This document shows positions 25,142 through 33,288 of a stretch of DNA of 64,000 nt, piece after piece. Origin of the DNA: an uncultured Oscillospiraceae bacterium (GTDB lineage Bacteria; Bacillota; Clostridia; Oscillospirales; Oscillospiraceae). The notes below the pieces were generated by a model, which was given only the letters and a program-made list of their open reading frames with translations, was not told the origin of the DNA and ran no database searches. How positions within the stretch are numbered: the first letter of the stretch is position 1; each line of letters opens with the position of its first letter. The stretch lies in NCBI GenBank assembly GCA_934591845.1, contig CAKTPO010000001.1:186001-250000 (forward strand). Reading direction: 5' to 3'. A program made the position numbers and the translations under genes.

Positions 25142-26553
25142 ACTTTTCTCCACTTGGTCCCCTGGGGGGTATCAATAATTTCCACGCCCATGGCTTTCAG
25201 CTGGTCCCGGATGCGGTCCGCCTCGGCAAAGTTCTTGGCTTTCTTGGCCTCCGTCCGGGCCAGTACCAGGCCGTCAATTTCCGGGTCAGCGTTGGCCTTT
25301 TCCTCCTGGGCCTGCTTTGCCCGCAGTGCGTTGGCAGCTTCCAGCAGGTTCAAAGACAGCACCTTGTCAAAATCTCCCAGGGCGTAAAGCTTGGTGGCAT
25401 CGTTGGTCTTGGCTTTCAGAACATCATAAAGGGCGGTAATGGCCAAAGATGTATTCAGGTCGCCGTTGAGTGCGCCGATGAACTTTTCTTTCAGCTGCTC
25501 AAAGGCCGCCTGATCCACCGTTCCCTCTGGATCAAGGGCGGCAATTTTGGCAATCAGCTTCTCATAGGCACCGGCTGCATTGTCCAGATTCTCCCAGGAG
25601 AATACCAGGTTCCGGCGGTAATGGCTTTGCAGACAGAAATACCGGTAGGCCATGGGGTCATAGCCCTTGTCCTGCAGCAGAGAAACCGTCAGGAATTCGC
25701 CCTTGGATTTGCTCATTTTGCCGTTGTCTGTATTCAGGTGGTGTACATGGAACCAGTAATTGCACCAGGGGTGGCCCAGATAGCTTTCAGACTGGGCGAT
25801 TTCGTTGGTGTGGTGGGGGAAGGCATTGTCAATGCCGCCGGCGTGAATGTCCAGGTACTCTCCCAGATGCTTCATGGAAATGCAGGAGCACTCGATATGC
25901 CAGCCGGGATAGCCAACGCCCCAGGGAGAATCCCATTTGAGGGCCTGATCCTCAAACTTGGACTTGGTGAACCACAGCACAAAGTCGTTTTTATTGCGCT
26001 TGTTGGTATCCTCTTCCACGCCCTCCCGGACGCCCACAGCCAGATCTTCCTCGTCATGGTCATTAAAGACATAGTATTTTTCCAGCTTGGAGGTATCAAA
26101 GTACACATTGCCCCCTGCGAGATACGCATAGCCCTTGTCCAGGAGGGTTGTGATCATCTGAATATATTCCGGAATGCAGTTGGTGGCTGGCTCCACCGCG
26201 TCAGGACGCTTGATGTTCAGCTTGTCGCAGTCGGAGAAGAAAGCATCGGTATAGTATTTTGCCACTTCCATCACGGTCTTATGCTCCCGGGCAGCACCCT
26301 TGAGCATTTTGTCCTCACCGGTATCGGCATCAGAGGACAAATGGCCCACATCCGTAATGTTCATAACCCGCTTCACGGGGTAGCCCAGGTAGCGCAGGCT
26401 TTTTTCCAGCACATCCTCCATAATGTAGGTCCGCAGGTTGCCGATATGGGCATAATGATAGACCGTGGGGCCGCAGGTGTACATTTTCACCAGCTGCGGG
26501 TCCCGGGGGGTAAACAGCTCCTTTTTATGGGAAAGGGAATTGTAAAGATACAT
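25138..26553 (-). CDS. cysS: Cysteinyl-tRNA synthetase
   Basis: Class I aminoacyl-tRNA synthetase for cysteine, 471 residues. The HIGH-type motif is YAHIGNLRT, the zinc and cysteine-binding site includes YTCGPTVY and GWHIECSCIS, HAGGIDNAFPHHTNE carries zinc ligands, and KMSKSKGEF is the KMSKS loop. AAGGAGG precedes the ATG at 26553. It is the first gene of a five-gene operon (cysS-polA-rimI-tsaD-GNAT) controlled by an upstream T-box, so polA and tsaD may also respond to charging of tRNA-Cys unless internal promoters exist. Confidence 0.97.
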   Translation of the reverse strand: MYLYNSLSHKKELFTPRDPQLVKMYTCGPTVYHYAHIGNLRTYIMEDVLEKSLRYLGYPVKRVMNITDVGHLSSDADTGEDKMLKGAAREHKTVMEVAKYYTDAFFSDCDKLNIKRPDAVEPATNCIPEYIQMITTLLDKGYAYLAGGNVYFDTSKLEKYYVFNDHDEEDLAVGVREGVEEDTNKRNKNDFVLWFTKSKFEDQALKWDSPWGVGYPGWHIECSCISMKHLGEYLDIHAGGIDNAFPHHTNEIAQSESYLGHPWCNYWFHVHHLNTDNGKMSKSKGEFLTVSLLQDKGYDPMAYRYFCLQSHYRRNLVFSWENLDNAAGAYEKLIAKIAALDPEGTVDQAAFEQLKEKFIGALNGDLNTSLAITALYDVLKAKTNDATKLYALGDFDKVLSLNLLEAANALRAKQAQEEKANADPEIDGLVLARTEAKKAKNFAEADRIRDQLKAMGVEIIDTPQGTKWRKV

Positions 26554-26590
26554 GGTGTTTTTCCTCCTTGAATCAAATCCGTGCCGGGGC

Positions 26591-26853
26591 AATAAAAAAA
26601 CCTCTTATCCCCAGGGACGCAACGCTTCTCCCGGTTCGCAAGCCGCAGTTAAAAGGCTTTTGAACAGATGAAGCGAGCCGAGCCTAAGTACAAGAGGCGG
26701 TCATGCCGCGGTTCCACTCTCATTTGTCGCTTTTTATGAACATGCCGCTCCCGGGCGCACCTTCCACCGTTTTTCCTGCCCCGGCTTGCAGCCATCGTCC
26801 GGGACTCTCTGAGAGGGAGTGCGGTGTACTCTTCCCGTTCCTAGCGGAATTCT
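26591..26853 (-). promoter_or_regulatory. T-box leader (tRNA-Cys responsive)
   Basis: Reading the minus strand, the T-box core AGAGTGGAACCGCGG lies at 26706-26720. A terminator arm CCTCTTG (26691-26697) can pair with AAGAGG followed by seven T residues near 26592-26605. The 5' half contains GAAGAGTA and AGAGAG/GGCTGCAAGCC motifs typical of Stem I. A TGC triplet in GGTGCGCCC is a plausible cysteine specifier. The adjacent cysS supports Cys specificity; the exact specifier assignment is inference. Confidence 0.85.
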
Positions 26854-26859
26854 TGAGAT

Positions 26860-26889
26860 ATTTTACCATCAAAGTAGGGGCTGTGTCAA
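26860..26889 (-). promoter_or_regulatory. Promoter of the T-box-cysS operon
   Basis: Minus-strand perfect -35 TTGACA (26884-26889), 18-base spacer, -10 TAAAAT (26860-26865), just upstream of the T-box leader. The remaining stretch 26890-27040 shows nothing I can name. Confidence 0.75.
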
Positions 26890-27040
26890 GCTTTTCCAGA
26901 AAAAATCCAGGGTTTTTAAAGCAAAGCACCTTTTGGGTCGCTTTGTAGGAACAGCTGGGTTCCGGACGTATTTACAGGGAATCTATGGAAAGATTGCCCA
27001 AAAAATACAGGCTTTCCAATATTAAATAAATCTTATCCTA

Positions 27041-27070
27041 TTGACAATGGCGGCATTGGCAAGGTATAAT
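27041..27070 (+). promoter_or_regulatory. Promoter for the SH3b-repeat lipoprotein
   Basis: Perfect -35 TTGACA (27041-27046), 18-base spacer, perfect -10 TATAAT (27065-27070), 34 bases before the start codon. This is the strongest consensus promoter in the window. Confidence 0.9.
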
Positions 27071-27104
27071 ACAAATGAGAAAAACAAGAAAGGGAGGTAA
27101 TAGA

Positions 27105-28490
27105 ATGATTTACCCCTTCAGCCAGACCAATTCTCGCAAAATGATGCGCATTATCAGTTGTACTGCCGCCGCATTTCTTTGTGCGACCATGTTTACCGGC
27201 TGCTTCAAAAAGGGCGACGACTCTTCGACTACGCCTTCTTCCGGACCCAACCTGGTAGACACCACCCCCACAGAAAGCGTGACCACAGAACCCACCGTCC
27301 CGGAGACCACAGAGGCCACCACCCCCACCACAGAGGCCTCCAAAGTCAATGTGGCCGTGGTCAAGGAAAAAGTCAATGCTCTGTCTGCTCCCACTGTGGA
27401 CGGCAACGTCCTTGCCACCCTCAATGCCGGTGACGAGGTATCGGTGAACCGTGTGGAGGATAACGGTGGCATTCAGTGGGCCTACATTCCCCTGAAAGGC
27501 TGGGTCAATGTGGAAAGCCTGGATATGACCAATGTAACCGTTTCCGGTGCTACCAGCACCCCCGCCGGCAGCAACACCTCCGGTGCGCCTACCACGACCA
27601 CTGCGCCCGCCAGCAACACCGGCAACACCGGCAACACCGGCTCCGGAAAAGTCGGCACCATTACCGCCAGTGAGCTGCTGATCCGTCAGTCCCCCAGCAC
27701 CGCCGCTACTTCCGTTGGCAAGTACACCAAGGGTACCCAGGTCACCATTCTGGAAAGCAGCAACGGCTGGGGCCGTACCGATAAGGGCTGGATCAACATG
27801 GGTTATGTCCGTATGAATGACGGCGGAAACACCACGACCACCAACACCAATACGAACACCACCACCAATACAAATACCAACACCGGCACCACAACCACCA
27901 CCGGCGGGAAGAAGGGCGTTGTTACCGCCACCCAGCTGAACATCCGGGAAAGTGCAGCCACCACCGCAAACAGAGCCGGTTCCTACAACTACGGTGACCG
28001 GATCACCATTCTGGAAACCAACAACGGCTGGGGCCGCACCGATAAGGGCTGGGTCTCCATGGACTATGTTTACGTAGACGGCACCACCGGCAAGAACACC
28101 GCCAAGGGTCTGGTCACCGGCAACGGCCTGAACGTCCGCAGCGGCCCAGGTACCAACTACAACTCCGTAGCCACCTACAACTCCATGACCCGTGTCAACA
28201 TTCTGGAGCAGGTCAAGGTCGGCGGCACCACCTGGGGCTGCACCAAGGACGGCTGGATCAGCCTGAGCTATGTCTACATTGACGGCACCACCGGCGACGG
28301 TGCTGCCACCGGTACCGTTTCCGGCAACAATGTCAACATCCGCAGCGGCCCGGGTACCAACTATGACCGTGTCGGTTCCTACAACAGCGGCGACACCGTT
28401 CAGGTTTACGCCCAGTTCACCGTTGGCAACATGAAGTGGGGCTGCACCAGCAAGGGCTGGGTCTCCATGGATTACGTGGAAGTGGGCTAA
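27105..28490 (+). CDS. Secreted lipoprotein with bacterial SH3 repeats
   Basis: A 461-residue exported protein. After a basic, hydrophobic N-terminus, the lipobox-like MFTGC (Cys at about residue 36) suggests lipid anchoring. A Thr/Ser/Pro-rich linker follows. One degenerate and four clear SH3b repeats come next, each with L(L/N)(I/V)R(S/Q)xP...G...V.IL...GWG(R/C)T..GW(I/V)S. Linkers are rich in Asn and Thr (TNTNTN runs). SH3b domains bind cell-wall peptides, so anchoring at the wall or adhesion is likely, but no enzymatic domain is present. GGGAGG precedes the ATG at 27105. It is monocistronic, with a strong promoter and a terminator. Confidence 0.85.
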   Translation: MIYPFSQTNSRKMMRIISCTAAAFLCATMFTGCFKKGDDSSTTPSSGPNLVDTTPTESVTTEPTVPETTEATTPTTEASKVNVAVVKEKVNALSAPTVDGNVLATLNAGDEVSVNRVEDNGGIQWAYIPLKGWVNVESLDMTNVTVSGATSTPAGSNTSGAPTTTTAPASNTGNTGNTGSGKVGTITASELLIRQSPSTAATSVGKYTKGTQVTILESSNGWGRTDKGWINMGYVRMNDGGNTTTTNTNTNTTTNTNTNTGTTTTTGGKKGVVTATQLNIRESAATTANRAGSYNYGDRITILETNNGWGRTDKGWVSMDYVYVDGTTGKNTAKGLVTGNGLNVRSGPGTNYNSVATYNSMTRVNILEQVKVGGTTWGCTKDGWISLSYVYIDGTTGDGAATGTVSGNNVNIRSGPGTNYDRVGSYNSGDTVQVYAQFTVGNMKWGCTSKGWVSMDYVEVG

Positions 28491-28514
28491 GACCTCCTGA
28501 TCACAACACATTTT

Positions 28515-28552
28515 GGCAGCCCCGGAAGAAAGCTCCAGGGCTGCCATTTTTA
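28515..28552 (+). terminator. Terminator of the SH3b lipoprotein gene
   Basis: GGCAGCCC (28515-28522) pairs with GGGCTGCC (28538-28545), followed by a T-run. It lies 24 bases after the stop codon and just before the next ribosome-binding site. Confidence 0.85.
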
Positions 28553-28567
28553 TAGTGAGGTGTATTT

Positions 28568-28993
28568 ATGAAACGTTTCCTTTGCTTTCTTCTCCTCCCT
28601 GCCCTGCTTTTAGGTCTCATGGGCTGCAAAAGCCAGGTCACCATCGACTATGGAACATCCACCCTCTATACAAAAGAGGATATGGATGAGGCAATACAGC
28701 TGATTCGTCAGGAATTTGATACCTGGACGGGCTGCGAGCTGCACAGCATCCGCTATACTTCAGACGACAACTGCAATGACAAAAACCTAACCTGGATGAA
28801 CGACCTGGCAGAGGCCCGGGGCGAGGATAGAAGCTTTACCCAGTGCATCTTTTTTGAAAGCAGTTTTCATTCCCCTAAAAAAGATAAGGATGCCGGAGCC
28901 TGGAATCCTGATGAGGAATACACCGGTTGGCAATGGTGTCTGGCCCGAACGGAGAGCGGCCCCTGGAAACTGATGACCTGGGGCTATGCCTGA
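28568..28993 (+). CDS. Small predicted lipoprotein, unknown function
   Basis: A 141-residue protein with a signal sequence and lipobox LMGC (Cys at about residue 20). The mature part has YTKEDMDEAIQLIRQEFDTWTGCELHSIRY, several cysteines and a C-terminal WKLMTWGYA. I do not recognise a function. GAGGTG stands seven bases before the ATG. It follows the SH3b gene past that gene's terminator, so it may depend on read-through or on an unseen promoter. Confidence 0.75.
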   Translation: MKRFLCFLLLPALLLGLMGCKSQVTIDYGTSTLYTKEDMDEAIQLIRQEFDTWTGCELHSIRYTSDDNCNDKNLTWMNDLAEARGEDRSFTQCIFFESSFHSPKKDKDAGAWNPDEEYTGWQWCLARTESGPWKLMTWGYA

Positions 28994-29011
28994 TAAGAAA
29001 CGCACACTGCA

Positions 29012-29060
29012 CAAAACCCATTCCTGTCCAATCAGCTGGCAGGAATGGGTCTTGTTTGTA
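29012..29060. terminator. Bidirectional terminator
   Basis: An 11-bp perfect stem (29016-29026 with 29040-29050) between convergent genes, with a T-rich tract on the plus side and TTTTG on the minus side. Confidence 0.8.
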
Positions 29061-30263
29061 TTAATAAAAACACAGTGCCGTAAAGGTTCCGGCGGCAAGG
29101 TATAGCCAGAGACGGAACGTCTTTTTCCCGCTTCCCAGGGTGTAAAGCATCAGCAAGCAGCCAGCGGCAAGTACCAGAACGGCCCAGGCAGACAGCAGCC
29201 GCAAAGGGGTAAATCCGAAACGCGCGATATACAGCCACAGCTTCGCCCCGGCGGTAACGGCCAGGAAGATGCTCTGCACCATCATCACCCCTTGCAGTCC
29301 CCTGCCCAGAGGGCTTGCCTTTGTCAGCATGGACAGCAGCCAAATAAGGAAGAAATTAATAGCCATCACAGTACATAGCTGAAAAAAACCGCTTCTTGCG
29401 TAATCCGAGGCGGTAAGGGTTCCGGGAATGTGTCCTGAAAACACCGCAAACAGATTTCCCGCTTGCACGCCGAAAAACAGAAAATACACACCGCAGAACA
29501 GCCCCAGAACCAGGTTTGCCCCGGTTCCCGGAAGAACACGCAGCTTTTCCAGCTGCGCTGCTGACAGCACCGGTGTATTCTCCCGCCGGGCAGCCCCCCG
29601 GACTAGACCATAGAGATAGGCACCAACAGGCAGGCCCAGAACAAACCAGATGCATTCATTCCAGAAGTTCTCAGATAGATCCAACCTGAAAATATTTTGG
29701 AAGCCCTGAACCAGACTTTCAAATCCACTGTCCGCCTGACCCAGCAAATCCGTTACAAAGACCAATAGCGGCAGTGCCAGCACCAGGCACAGGGCAGCCA
29801 ACCAGAAATCCCGCCTTTTTTTCTGATTTTCTTCCCCTTTGGAAGACTTGAGCAAAGCCCCCAGGGCGCAGAGCGTATCCGTTACACGGCCAAAGAAATT
29901 ACCAAAGGGCAGCAGCAGAAATCCATCCAGACAGTCCCAGGCAAAGCCCAGGGCATCTTCCCCGCCCCGGTCCGCCCCCAAAAAGGAAAGTGTCCAAAGG
30001 ACGGCGGAAGCATGGAGTGCCAACAGGCCCCAGTCCTGGGTGGCGTTGTAGCGTTTCAGGCTCAGAGCCAGGGCAATCAGCACCGTCACCCCTGCCCAAA
30101 ACCAGTGCATTTTTCCTTTGGGCTGTTTTTTAAGGCCAATGGCAACGCCCCAGCCAAGGAATGCCAAAACAAAGAGCAGCATGGGCCATGGCTCCAACAG
30201 GGTTTTCCAATAAAACCAGCCAATAAAATATCCAACAACGGGCAAGAAAAACCGCTTTTTCAT
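29061..30263 (-). CDS. DUF4173-like polytopic membrane protein
   Basis: A 400-residue protein with about ten hydrophobic segments. The motif TASDYARSGFFQLC matches a conserved block of the DUF4153/DUF4173 membrane family found in Firmicutes. Function is unknown. AGGAGG lies before the ATG at 30263, which shares one base with the stop of the HTH gene. The gene order DUF2975-HTH-DUF4173 suggests a membrane-linked regulatory unit. Confidence 0.8.
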   Translation of the reverse strand: MKKRFFLPVVGYFIGWFYWKTLLEPWPMLLFVLAFLGWGVAIGLKKQPKGKMHWFWAGVTVLIALALSLKRYNATQDWGLLALHASAVLWTLSFLGADRGGEDALGFAWDCLDGFLLLPFGNFFGRVTDTLCALGALLKSSKGEENQKKRRDFWLAALCLVLALPLLVFVTDLLGQADSGFESLVQGFQNIFRLDLSENFWNECIWFVLGLPVGAYLYGLVRGAARRENTPVLSAAQLEKLRVLPGTGANLVLGLFCGVYFLFFGVQAGNLFAVFSGHIPGTLTASDYARSGFFQLCTVMAINFFLIWLLSMLTKASPLGRGLQGVMMVQSIFLAVTAGAKLWLYIARFGFTPLRLLSAWAVLVLAAGCLLMLYTLGSGKKTFRLWLYLAAGTFTALCFY

Positions 30264-30472
30264 CACACATCCTCCTGATATTCCAGAATATCTCCGGGCT
30301 GACAGTTCAGCACCCGGCAAATCTCATTCAGTGTGGAAAACCGCACCGCCTTGGCCTTTTGATTTTTAAGAATGGATAGATTGGCCGGGGTGATGCCAAT
30401 GCGCTCCGCCAATTCCCCGGCAGAGATTTTCCGCTTGGCCATCATCACATCCAAATTAACAACGATTGCCAA
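30263..30472 (-). CDS. YozG-like HTH transcriptional regulator
   Basis: A 69-residue Cro/C1-type DNA-binding protein that is all HTH: MMAKRKISAGELAERIGITPANLSILKNQ is the helix-turn-helix, followed by VRFSTLNEICRVLNCQPGDIL. Such small regulators are typically encoded beside DUF2975 membrane proteins (YoaS-YozG in Bacillus), as here. It begins ten bases after the DUF2975 stop. It probably represses its own operon through the palindrome at 31001-31017; that is inference. Confidence 0.9.
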   Translation of the reverse strand: MAIVVNLDVMMAKRKISAGELAERIGITPANLSILKNQKAKAVRFSTLNEICRVLNCQPGDILEYQEDV

Positions 30473-30482
30473 TCTTTCGCCC

Positions 30483-30935
30483 TCACACCGTCAAATCCAG
30501 CTCACTGCGCATGGCAATGGCAGAGGAAAACACATTTTTAATGATTCGCACGATCAAACCCATAAACGCAGTCATCAGTGCCACAATGCCTAAAAAGTAG
30601 ATTCTGCTGCAAAGGCTCAGGCTGATAATGCTGACCACAAAGCAGCAAATGCTGATATTTTTCAAAAGTCCCACATTGTCGCCGTCAAATACCTTCCCCT
30701 GCCGAAGATTCCGCAGAAGTTTATCCATGCACCACAGCAGCATAAACCCAGGCACATTGCACACGTACAGGCAGATGATCAGAAGCACCGTGTCACGGAA
30801 CTGCATATCCACAATAAACCGCATCACCCAACGGGAAATGGGCCACACCGCCCAGTCCAGTATCAGAATCAGCACCCCAAACACCCATACCAGCACCCGA
30901 CTAAAGAGAATACCGGAATCCTTTTTGGCTTCCAT
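30483..30935 (-). CDS. DUF2975 membrane protein
   Basis: A 150-residue protein with four hydrophobic segments and the family landmark LLRNLRQGKVFDGDNVGLLKNIS between helices 2 and 3. DUF2975 proteins nearly always accompany a small Xre regulator, and may sequester or signal to it. GGAGG precedes the ATG. It is the first gene of a three-gene operon with a clear promoter. Confidence 0.88.
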   Translation of the reverse strand: MEAKKDSGILFSRVLVWVFGVLILILDWAVWPISRWVMRFIVDMQFRDTVLLIICLYVCNVPGFMLLWCMDKLLRNLRQGKVFDGDNVGLLKNISICCFVVSIISLSLCSRIYFLGIVALMTAFMGLIVRIIKNVFSSAIAMRSELDLTV

Positions 30936-30964
30936 AGCAAAACCTCCTGTGTTTTGATGGAATC

Positions 30965-30993
30965 AGAATAGCACAGAAGTGGATGTTTGTCAA
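30965..30993 (-). promoter_or_regulatory. Promoter of the DUF2975-HTH-DUF4173 operon
   Basis: Minus-strand perfect -35 TTGACA (30988-30993), 17-base spacer, -10 TATTCT (30965-30970), 30 bases before the start codon. Confidence 0.8.
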
Positions 30994-31000
30994 TAATCTT

Positions 31001-31017
31001 TTATCGTTTTTCGATAA
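31001..31017. promoter_or_regulatory. Candidate operator palindrome
   Basis: TTATCG-TTTTT-CGATAA is a perfect 6-bp inverted repeat with a five-base spacer, seven bases upstream of the -35. A related half-site TTATTCGAT follows near 31028-31036. Position and symmetry suit binding by the adjacent HTH protein. Confidence 0.5.
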
Positions 31018-31051
31018 GTATTTTCTCTTATTCGATGGTTTGTAAATTTCA

Positions 31052-31081
31052 AACCCTGCCAGGCTTTCACCTGGCAGGGTT
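31052..31081 (-). terminator. Hairpin downstream of the phosphodiester-glycosidase pair
   Basis: A perfect 12-bp stem (31052-31063 with 31070-31081), six-base loop, 28 bases after the stop of the minus-strand gene ending at 31110. The T-tract is short. Confidence 0.75.
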
Positions 31082-31109
31082 GTCGTTCTATAGGAATGGA
31101 GTCCAACAC

Positions 31110-32180
31110 TCAATAACTGGAAAGCTCTGTGATTTTCAGGCTCTCCCCCTCCCTGACCACAAGGAGCTTCATATTGTTGGTGGTTTGCACCACCCCTTTT
31201 CGGCCCGTTGTATTGACCAGGTAGGTGATGTCGCAGAAGTATACATTCTCCTCCAATCGGAGCAGGTGGTGATATTCTATCTCCTGCAATTGATCCCGGA
31301 CACTTTGGCCGAAGCTCAGACCATCCAAGGCAGAGGCCAGTCGGGTATAAAGAGGGCTTCCGGAAGCAATATACCGGCGCAGATTGGCCAGATTCCCTCG
31401 GGCACTGGCTTTGGTAGAGCCGGAGAAAGCAATATACCGCTTTATAAAGTCTTCCAAAGTCTGGCGCAGGGCCTGTTCTTCTTCCTCATCGCAGTTGTCC
31501 TGCAGGAAAACGGTTTCGTAGTCCTCCCCTGTCACATCCCGTCCGTTTCCGTCCAATACCCGGGGCTGGATGGAGCCCAGGTAACCTTCCAACGTGTAAG
31601 TCACCTGCGTTGGAAAGGCCCCTTCTTCCCCCAGTTCCGCAAACAGGGCATAGGGAATATCCCTCTGGGTTTGGTAGGTGTCCGGCAGTGCCTTGCCTTC
31701 CAGCACCACCTGGGCCGTGCTGTCCACTGTCAAAGTGATTGGGTTTCCCCAGAGAAAGGACAGGTCAAAAGACTGGTCTGATAAGGTCCATTGGGGCAGA
31801 CCATAGAGTCCTTGGGGCTGGGAAGTCAGGGTAAATCGGCCTATTTTCTGCTTGCCGCAGCGAATTTCATAGCATAATGTGGTATCTGTAGAGCTTCCAG
31901 GGTCTTTTACGGCCCGAAAAGGTTCCTGGCAAGCCACCAGAATCTGTTTTTCGGCCTGATTCCGGCTTTGCAAATTGGGGTCTACCAAATCAAGCAGTTC
32001 CTGGGAACCCGCAAGCACCGTCTCCCCCGTTATGTCCTCCATGACCGTCTCCACCGCATGTTGGCTGCGGGAGGACTCATAGGCTCCCAGGTAATTCCAG
32101 AGGAAGCCCAACCCAAGCCCTCCTAGAAGCAGCACCACCAGGGCGTAAAGGAGCATGCCCTTCAGAAATTTATTTTTCAT
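31110..32180 (-). CDS. Membrane-anchored protein of unknown function
   Basis: A 356-residue protein with one N-terminal transmembrane segment (residues 8-29) and a large, probably outer, domain of mixed strands and helices. I do not recognise a family: the C-terminal ~120 residues (DFIKRYIAFSGSTKASARGN onward) look like an NTF2-like or lipoprotein-type fold, but that is a guess. The start overlaps the NAGPA-domain gene by 11 bases, so the two are co-translated and likely work together at the cell surface. Confidence 0.7.
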   Translation of the reverse strand: MKNKFLKGMLLYALVVLLLGGLGLGFLWNYLGAYESSRSQHAVETVMEDITGETVLAGSQELLDLVDPNLQSRNQAEKQILVACQEPFRAVKDPGSSTDTTLCYEIRCGKQKIGRFTLTSQPQGLYGLPQWTLSDQSFDLSFLWGNPITLTVDSTAQVVLEGKALPDTYQTQRDIPYALFAELGEEGAFPTQVTYTLEGYLGSIQPRVLDGNGRDVTGEDYETVFLQDNCDEEEEQALRQTLEDFIKRYIAFSGSTKASARGNLANLRRYIASGSPLYTRLASALDGLSFGQSVRDQLQEIEYHHLLRLEENVYFCDITYLVNTTGRKGVVQTTNNMKLLVVREGESLKITELSSY

Positions 32181-33231
32181 AGGCCCCCTCCTTCAGCACC
32201 AGGAATGTTGTGGGCACCGGCCGAATGCCAATGACGGAAGCGCAATTGTTGATGTAATCCCCCTGGAACCACATGAGGGAGGAGGAGCCTCCATCTAAAT
32301 TGCAGGCGTTCACTGCCCCAAATTTCAGCATGATCTCCGCCAGATCCTGCAAGGTGGCCCCCAGGCTCACCACCTGGCGGCCGTCAATAACCAGCAGGAG
32401 CATGGCCCCGTCAGAACGCTGACCGATGGCGGTTCTGGGATTCAGGCCACTGGCCGTGTTCTCCGGCAGCACCGACTCCCCGTTGGCAACCAGCACAGGG
32501 CCAAAGGAGACCCCGTATTGAATGTCCATTTCCGCAAGCTCCTCTTTGCTGGGATTGCCTACATGAAGGATGCCTCCACTGTCCAGTCCCACAAAGCCCT
32601 GGCGGGTACCGGAATAATAGGATTTTCCCTGGTACACCACCATGGAATCCGGAATGCTGCCGTTGCCGGTGCCGTTGGGGTCGTAAAAGCCTCCGGCGTT
32701 GATGCCGGCCACCGCATCAAATTCTTCTACCATTTCCGCCACGGTGTAACCCCTGACACCGAAGTGTTCCGGCACGGAACCCATAATGACCCGGGTAGGG
32801 TCTAAAACGATCATCATAAATCCGGAATAGCCGGAGCCGGTGACCCGCTGCAAGATGATACCGTCGCCGTCATCATCCGTAAAGCCCCAGGGGTCGGCCT
32901 GGTCGGCGGGCCGGGTCTGCTGGGGCAGCTGAATGAGGGAGGTATCCGTCTGAATGTCCTCCTCCAGTTCCACCCGGGTAATGGCCTCCACTTCCTCGGG
33001 GCTTAAAAACCAGTCCGCCAAAAATCCCATGGCGCTGGTCTCCTTCACGGACATGACAAAAAGCCTTTTTGCCGCCTCCGAAGGGCCGTGGGTCACCACG
33101 AGCATGGCTCCCAGCAGTAGTGCCGCCACCAGCACCACTGTTTCCAGCAGCACCAGCAGGGTCTTCCCCAAAAAGACGGCAACCCGTTTTCCCCGGGGTT
33201 GCGCCGCTTTTTTCCCGTTTTTGTCTTCCAA
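32170..33231 (-). CDS. Phosphodiester glycosidase (NAGPA-domain) membrane protein
   Basis: A 353-residue protein with an N-terminal cytoplasmic basic stretch, one long membrane helix (about residues 19-47) and an outer NAGPA domain. The domain motifs are AGINAGGFYDPNGTG, NPRTAIGQRSDGAMLLLVIDG and CNLDGGSSSLMWF, the last two forming the active-site region. Relatives cleave sugar-phosphodiesters, as in mannose-6-phosphate uncovering or teichoic-acid-type polymers. I propose a TTG start at 33231: AGAGGTGG precedes it, whereas the ATG at 33285 lies within the upstream terminator hairpin. The partner gene overlaps its 3' end. Confidence 0.85.
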   Translation of the reverse strand: MEDKNGKKAAQPRGKRVAVFLGKTLLVLLETVVLVAALLLGAMLVVTHGPSEAAKRLFVMSVKETSAMGFLADWFLSPEEVEAITRVELEEDIQTDTSLIQLPQQTRPADQADPWGFTDDDGDGIILQRVTGSGYSGFMMIVLDPTRVIMGSVPEHFGVRGYTVAEMVEEFDAVAGINAGGFYDPNGTGNGSIPDSMVVYQGKSYYSGTRQGFVGLDSGGILHVGNPSKEELAEMDIQYGVSFGPVLVANGESVLPENTASGLNPRTAIGQRSDGAMLLLVIDGRQVVSLGATLQDLAEIMLKFGAVNACNLDGGSSSLMWFQGDYINNCASVIGIRPVPTTFLVLKEGAYEK

Positions 33232-33247
33232 GCTTTTCCACCTCTTT

Positions 33248-33284
33248 TCAAAAATGCCCCTGATGCCGAAAAACATCAGGGGCA
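33248..33284 (-). terminator. Terminator of mrp
   Basis: A perfect 11-bp stem (33255-33265 with 33274-33284), eight-base loop, T-run on the minus strand. It starts four bases after the mrp stop. Confidence 0.9.
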
Positions 33285-33288
33285 ATGT

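Noticed and set aside
27033..28547. A 504-residue Gly/Val-rich open frame on the minus strand opposite the SH3b lipoprotein gene
   Set aside because: It is the antisense image of a Thr/Asn-rich coding repeat, has no ribosome-binding site, and crosses the promoter and terminator of the real gene.
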